Shown piece by piece: positions 31,215-34,111 of a DNA stretch of 34,111 nt (the stretch's first letter is position 1; each line of letters begins with the position of its first letter). The position numbers and the translations under genes were made by a program. The DNA lies in IMG/VR virus record IMGVR_UViG_3300010354_000296, positions 1 to 34,111 of that record; one strand, 5' to 3'. Source of the stretch: a virus. Under the pieces are notes generated by a model, which had not been told where the DNA came from, did not search any database, and was given only the letters and a program-made list of their open reading frames with translations.

Positions 31215-32411
31215 ATGATTACGCTCCGCCCACATCAACACCGCGCTGTTGCTGCGATGCAGAAGTATAAGAAAGGTCAGATTTTGGTGCCAACGGGTGG
31301 GGGTAAGACCCTAAAAATGATCTATGATGCTCTGCGTCTGTTTCAATCAGAAACTCCTAAGACTGTTGTAGTGTGTGCGCCGCGCATCTTGCTGGCAGGT
31401 CAGTTGTCTAGCGAATTTCTTGAGCATATCAGCAATGTTGCTGTGATGCACGTCCATTCTGGTGAAACTCATCACTATTCTACTACTAAACCTTCTGAGA
31501 TTCAGTGGTGGGATTCGATTGTAAGTGGCGCATTTAATCCTGATGCTCCCAAACACAAACTGATCTTCACCACTTACAACTCTCTGCAGCGTCTTCAGCA
31601 GGCAGATATTCACGTCGATACGATCTACTTTGATGAGGCACACAACAGCGTCAAGCGTAACTTTTTCCCTGCTACGGAGCACTTCGCTGCTCATGCTGAC
31701 CGCTGCTATTTCTTTACGGCCACACCCAAACATTCCGCTACCATTTCTAAACCTGGCATGAACATGCCTGAAGTTTATGGTCAGGTAATCTGTCAGGTTC
31801 CTGCACCTGAACTGGTAGAGCAGGGTTATATTCTTCCTCCTAAGGTTGTTGTCAAGCAACTGCCGATGGTCAAGGGTAAGCAGGTGATTTTCTCCCGCGA
31901 TGCTGACAATCTGATCGAAACGATTGATGAGCAAGGTGTTCAGAAGATTCTGATCTGTGCTCGCACCACCAAACAGATCATCGGTCTGGTATCAGAATCT
32001 GATTTCTGTGTGCAACTACAACAGCGCGGTTATTCTTGGATGATGATTACATCCAAGACTGGTGCTGTGATTGATGGTCAAAAGGTCAATCGTGAGCAGT
32101 TCTTTGATACACTCAACGCATGGGGCAAAGATTCCTCCAAGAAGTTTGTTGTGATGCATCATAGCATCCTGTCTGAAGGTATCAACGTCAACGGTCTTGA
32201 AGCAGTGCTGTTCATGCGAAACATGGACTACATTGGTATCTCCCAGACCATTGGCCGTGTCATTCGCCTTGGTGATAAATCCAAGACATTTGGGTTGGTT
32301 TGTGTGCCTGTCTATGATAATGTAGGTATCAGCACCTCCCGCAAAGTGCAAGCGGTTGTGGATACCATCTTCCACAAAGGTCAACCTGCAGTTTCTGTAA
32401 TCAAACGCTGA
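31215..32411 (+). CDS. Superfamily 2 DNA/RNA helicase (DEAH, UvsW/ResIII-like)
   Basis: Starts at 31185 and 31215 are possible; I prefer 31215 (398 aa) because the protein begins directly with the Q-motif-like 'MITLRPHQHRAVAAM'. Helicase motifs in order: PTGGGKT (Walker A, Lys31), CAPRILLAGQL, FTTYNSLQ, DEAH at 140-143, FFTATP, and in the second domain 'ILSEGINVNGLEAVLF' and 'QTIGRVIRLGD'. This is a complete SF2 core but shorter than T4 UvsW (503 aa), lacking extra N-terminal or C-terminal domains. It probably unwinds or reanneals nucleic acid in replication or repair. Arg codons are mostly CGN, unlike the AGA-rich fibre genes. Confidence 0.85.
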   Translation: MITLRPHQHRAVAAMQKYKKGQILVPTGGGKTLKMIYDALRLFQSETPKTVVVCAPRILLAGQLSSEFLEHISNVAVMHVHSGETHHYSTTKPSEIQWWDSIVSGAFNPDAPKHKLIFTTYNSLQRLQQADIHVDTIYFDEAHNSVKRNFFPATEHFAAHADRCYFFTATPKHSATISKPGMNMPEVYGQVICQVPAPELVEQGYILPPKVVVKQLPMVKGKQVIFSRDADNLIETIDEQGVQKILICARTTKQIIGLVSESDFCVQLQQRGYSWMMITSKTGAVIDGQKVNREQFFDTLNAWGKDSSKKFVVMHHSILSEGINVNGLEAVLFMRNMDYIGISQTIGRVIRLGDKSKTFGLVCVPVYDNVGISTSRKVQAVVDTIFHKGQPAVSVIKR

Positions 32412-32653
32412 TGTATACTCTTTACATGCTCCAAGGCCTTGCACCATTTGTTGGTGCTTTGTGTTTGGATAATTATATACATCGGCAAGGTGAACTCTGC
32501 AATTTCAGAGACTATCCTGCAGCAGTCATAAAATATGATAGACCAGATCCCAAAGATGGTTGTTACCGAGACGGTATTTATTACCCTCGCTGTAAAGACC
32601 TAGATAATCCAGAGGTGGTATACTATCACAATCTATTCAAGAACGCAAAATGA
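32411..32653 (+). CDS. Unknown 80-aa protein
   Basis: The ATG overlaps the helicase stop by one base. Residues 1-20 are hydrophobic (YTLYMLQGLAPFVGALCL), which could be a membrane anchor or signal-anchor. The rest is polar with three further cysteines and a 'CYRDGIYYPRCKDLDNP' stretch. Its stop overlaps the next ATG by 4 nt. No family recognised. Confidence 0.65.
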   Translation: MYTLYMLQGLAPFVGALCLDNYIHRQGELCNFRDYPAAVIKYDRPDPKDGCYRDGIYYPRCKDLDNPEVVYYHNLFKNAK

Positions 32654-32808
32654 ATCACCAAATAAAATCCAGTTGGTATTATGTATTCTGGGGAATCATG
32701 GCTGCCGCTGTAGTCAGCGGGCAGATCTATGTTGGAACTGGATATAGACAAATGGCAGAGGCAACGAAGTCCACTGCGATTGCAGTATCATGTATTACGG
32801 ATAAGTAA
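32650..32808 (+). CDS. Putative 52-aa single-pass membrane protein
   Basis: A 52-codon ORF coupled by ATGA to the previous gene. A hydrophobic segment 'WYYVFWGIMAAAVVSGQIYVG' pattern covers residues about 9-29, followed by a polar tail ending with a single cysteine. This is a typical small phage membrane protein. It fills the gap before the 32811 gene, from which it is separated by 2 nt. Confidence 0.6.
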   Translation: MNHQIKSSWYYVFWGIMAAAVVSGQIYVGTGYRQMAEATKSTAIAVSCITDK

Positions 32809-32810
32809 CC

Positions 32811-33206
32811 ATGGGTATGTACGATTACTTCCGATCATCATATGATCTTGGAGAAGAATTTACAGATGTAGAGTGTCAAACCAAAGACATTGAAGACGGT
32901 TACAGTGGCACAATGTCACACTATTGGTTAGATCCTGCCGGATATTTGTATTTGATTGATTATTCACATACTGCAGACATGGTAATTGTTGGTGAGGATG
33001 ATCCTGACTACGATGATACTCATCAATGGAGAAACTTTAAATGGGTTTCTAATGGTAATCATGGAAAGGTAAAGTTACATCCAATCACAAAATACATTGA
33101 AGTTTATCCCTCTACCTGGGAGGGTGAGTGGCAAGATTGGCCCAGTTGCAAAATTCACTTTAAGTATGGTAGACTAGTGGACTATGAGGTCTTTACAAAT
33201 CAATGA
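32811..33206 (+). CDS. Unknown 131-aa acidic, aromatic-rich protein
   Basis: The protein begins MGMYDYFRSSYDLGEEF, a start style that I recognise as common in small cyanophage proteins. It is rich in Tyr, Trp, Asp and His, with strand-like segments (GYLYLIDYSH, YIEVYPSTW, KIHFKYGRLVDYEVF). This suggests a compact beta protein. No catalytic motif is clear. It overlaps the next gene by 4 nt. Function unknown. Confidence 0.75.
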   Translation: MGMYDYFRSSYDLGEEFTDVECQTKDIEDGYSGTMSHYWLDPAGYLYLIDYSHTADMVIVGEDDPDYDDTHQWRNFKWVSNGNHGKVKLHPITKYIEVYPSTWEGEWQDWPSCKIHFKYGRLVDYEVFTNQ

Positions 33207-33490
33207 ACCTAATTCAATTCAAGCATCGTTATGACTTTGGACATGAATATTATGTTCAAGTTGTGAATATTAAACGCTGGAGTTTGTTTCAATTTTCTGT
33301 AAGTTGGAACGATTGTCCTAGTTGGCCTTATGTTCAAATTACTTCTGGTAGTGGTACTGCTCTGGGTATTCTATTCTGGGCATATAAGTTTGGGTTTGAT
33401 ATTGATGTGCTTTCTCGCACTTGGAACTGGGATTATTTGGACAAATCCGATGAAAAACTTGTCGATTATCTTAAAATGGATGAATGCTGA
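33203..33490 (+). CDS. Unknown 95-aa protein
   Basis: Coupled by ATGA to the previous gene. It is aromatic-rich, with strand segments (YYVQVVNIKRWSLFQFSVSW and PYVQITSGSG) and a hydrophobic 'ALGILFWAYKFGFDIDVL' stretch (about 53-70) that might be a helix in the core or at a membrane. No family recognised. Confidence 0.7.
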   Translation: MNLIQFKHRYDFGHEYYVQVVNIKRWSLFQFSVSWNDCPSWPYVQITSGSGTALGILFWAYKFGFDIDVLSRTWNWDYLDKSDEKLVDYLKMDEC

Positions 33491-33816
33491 TGGACTTTGA
33501 TTACAAAAAATACTCTCTTGAGAAACTGGAAGACTGGGTACATGATGCAATCAATGGCGATGCATCACCACATGAGATTTATTTTACTATTCGTACAGTA
33601 GTTAAAGAGAATCTCGATCATCACAAAGAATATTATCAGAAATGTCTTGGTTTGTATGAACTGTTGAGCGGCCATCGTCCTGCTAAACTTGAATGTGATA
33701 AGGATGATACAACACCCGAATGTCAAGCTGCTTGGAACTCTTTTTGGGAAGGGTATGATGAAACTAATGGTTACGGACGTTATGAGGTAAATGGCAAAGA
33801 AACTAAACTGGATTGA
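33490..33816 (+). CDS. Unknown 108-aa helical protein
   Basis: ATGs at 33484 and 33490 compete. GGA at 33478-33480 is 9 nt from the second, and TGATG overlap with the previous stop is usual, so I choose 33490. The product is mostly helical and acidic ('YSLEKLEDWVHDAIN', 'PHEIYFTIRTVVKENLDHHKEYYQKCLGLYELL'). A final Trp/Tyr/Gly-rich part (WNSFWEGYDETNGYGRY) follows. Function unknown. Confidence 0.7.
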   Translation: MDFDYKKYSLEKLEDWVHDAINGDASPHEIYFTIRTVVKENLDHHKEYYQKCLGLYELLSGHRPAKLECDKDDTTPECQAAWNSFWEGYDETNGYGRYEVNGKETKLD

Positions 33817-34111
33817 GTATTACTTCGGTCACTGTTTTCAAACAGGATGGAGAGAAATCTGGAACAATTTTAAGATGTGGCGCGATCTTATCAGTGGAAA
33901 CTATGAGAACTATGCTCTAATGCCAGAGGATGATCCATATGAAGAATGTTATCAATGGTTCTGGTGTAGCATCAACCTAGATGAAACTTATCCCAAAGAG
34001 TTTCTAGAATACTTGATGGAAATGTGCGATAGAATTGATCGTGGTGAAGAAAAGTTAATTCCAATGGATGAAGACTTTATGAATAGACTAAAAGACCTTG
34101 TAGAAGATGTG
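33791..34111 (+). CDS. Partial gene, unknown protein (first 107 codons)
   Basis: An ATG at 33791, within the end of the previous gene (26-nt overlap), opens a frame that runs to the window edge. The product is Trp/Tyr/Glu-rich and helical (MAKKLNWIEYYFGHCF..., QTGWREIWNNFKMWRDLI, 'ECYQWFWCSINLDETYPKEFLEYLMEMC'). It looks like the other small soluble proteins of this stretch. No family recognised. Confidence 0.65.
   Translation, partial: MAKKLNWIEYYFGHCFQTGWREIWNNFKMWRDLISGNYENYALMPEDDPYEECYQWFWCSINLDETYPKEFLEYLMEMCDRIDRGEEKLIPMDEDFMNRLKDLVEDV

Noticed and set aside
30599-31934. Minus-strand ORFs of 195-205 aa opposite the 405-aa gene and the helicase
   Set aside because: They oppose genes with clear motifs or a clear promoter and terminator, and no start signals were seen on the minus strand.

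Overview
This window is part of the genome of a T4-like myovirus, most probably a marine cyanophage of Synechococcus or Prochlorococcus. The evidence is a compact, AT-rich, almost gap-free block of genes with T4-type tail and baseplate proteins (gp4, gp26, a gp27-type hub, a gp5-type hub and spike), T4-type late promoter motifs (variants of TATAAATA), phage tRNAs, several 2-oxoglutarate/Fe(II) oxygenases and many small conserved-type proteins usual in cyanomyoviruses. No lysogeny, integration or photosynthesis genes are seen. All family calls were made by reading the sequence, without database searches.

Layout. (1) 1-865, minus strand: a cut gene, an unknown 116-aa protein and the head-completion nuclease gp4. 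(2) 904-12779, plus strand: the central tail and baseplate module. It holds a tube-fold protein, gp26 with a short downstream ORF that appears to be reached by a -1 frameshift, two long tape-measure-type proteins (the second ends in two cell-wall hydrolase domains), a gp27-like hub, a small acidic protein, a gp5-like OB-fold hub, a beta-helix spike piece and two paralogous fibre-tip-type proteins. (3) 12780-14648: an accessory island with a perfect sigma-70-type promoter, several very small genes, tRNA-Leu(UAA), tRNA-Thr(UGU), a Mom-like predicted DNA-modification enzyme and a terminator. (4) 14654-24341: three consecutive fibre genes (2005, 714 and 465 aa), each ending in the same roughly 103-residue tip module. 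(5) 24352-28744: a 2OG oxygenase, a glycine-rich adhesin-like protein, three small or medium unknown proteins, two further 2OG oxygenases and a strong terminator. (6) 28771-34111: non-structural genes with different codon use and host-type promoters. They include a HELWH metalloprotease-like protein, a papain-fold-like protein, a 405-aa unknown, an SF2 helicase and a run of small unknown proteins.

How it fits together. Region 2 builds the tail centre: chaperones (gp26 and its probable frameshift product) load the tape measure, the hub and spike close the tip, and the hydrolase domains open the cell wall. Regions 4 and 5 supply host recognition through large fibres, a glycine-rich adhesin and possible hydroxylating enzymes. 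Late genes follow TAAATA-type motifs, while the accessory genes at about 12.8, 13.2, 29.3 and 29.9 kb carry bacterial -35/-10 promoters, which suggests earlier transcription by host sigma-70-type RNA polymerase.

The most notable signal is the T TTT TTC slippery heptamer at the end of gp26. It is followed after 7 nt by a stem-loop, and the -1 frame leads directly into a 54-codon ORF that ends on the tape-measure start. This is the architecture of the lambda G/GT tail-chaperone frameshift, here in a T4-type phage.
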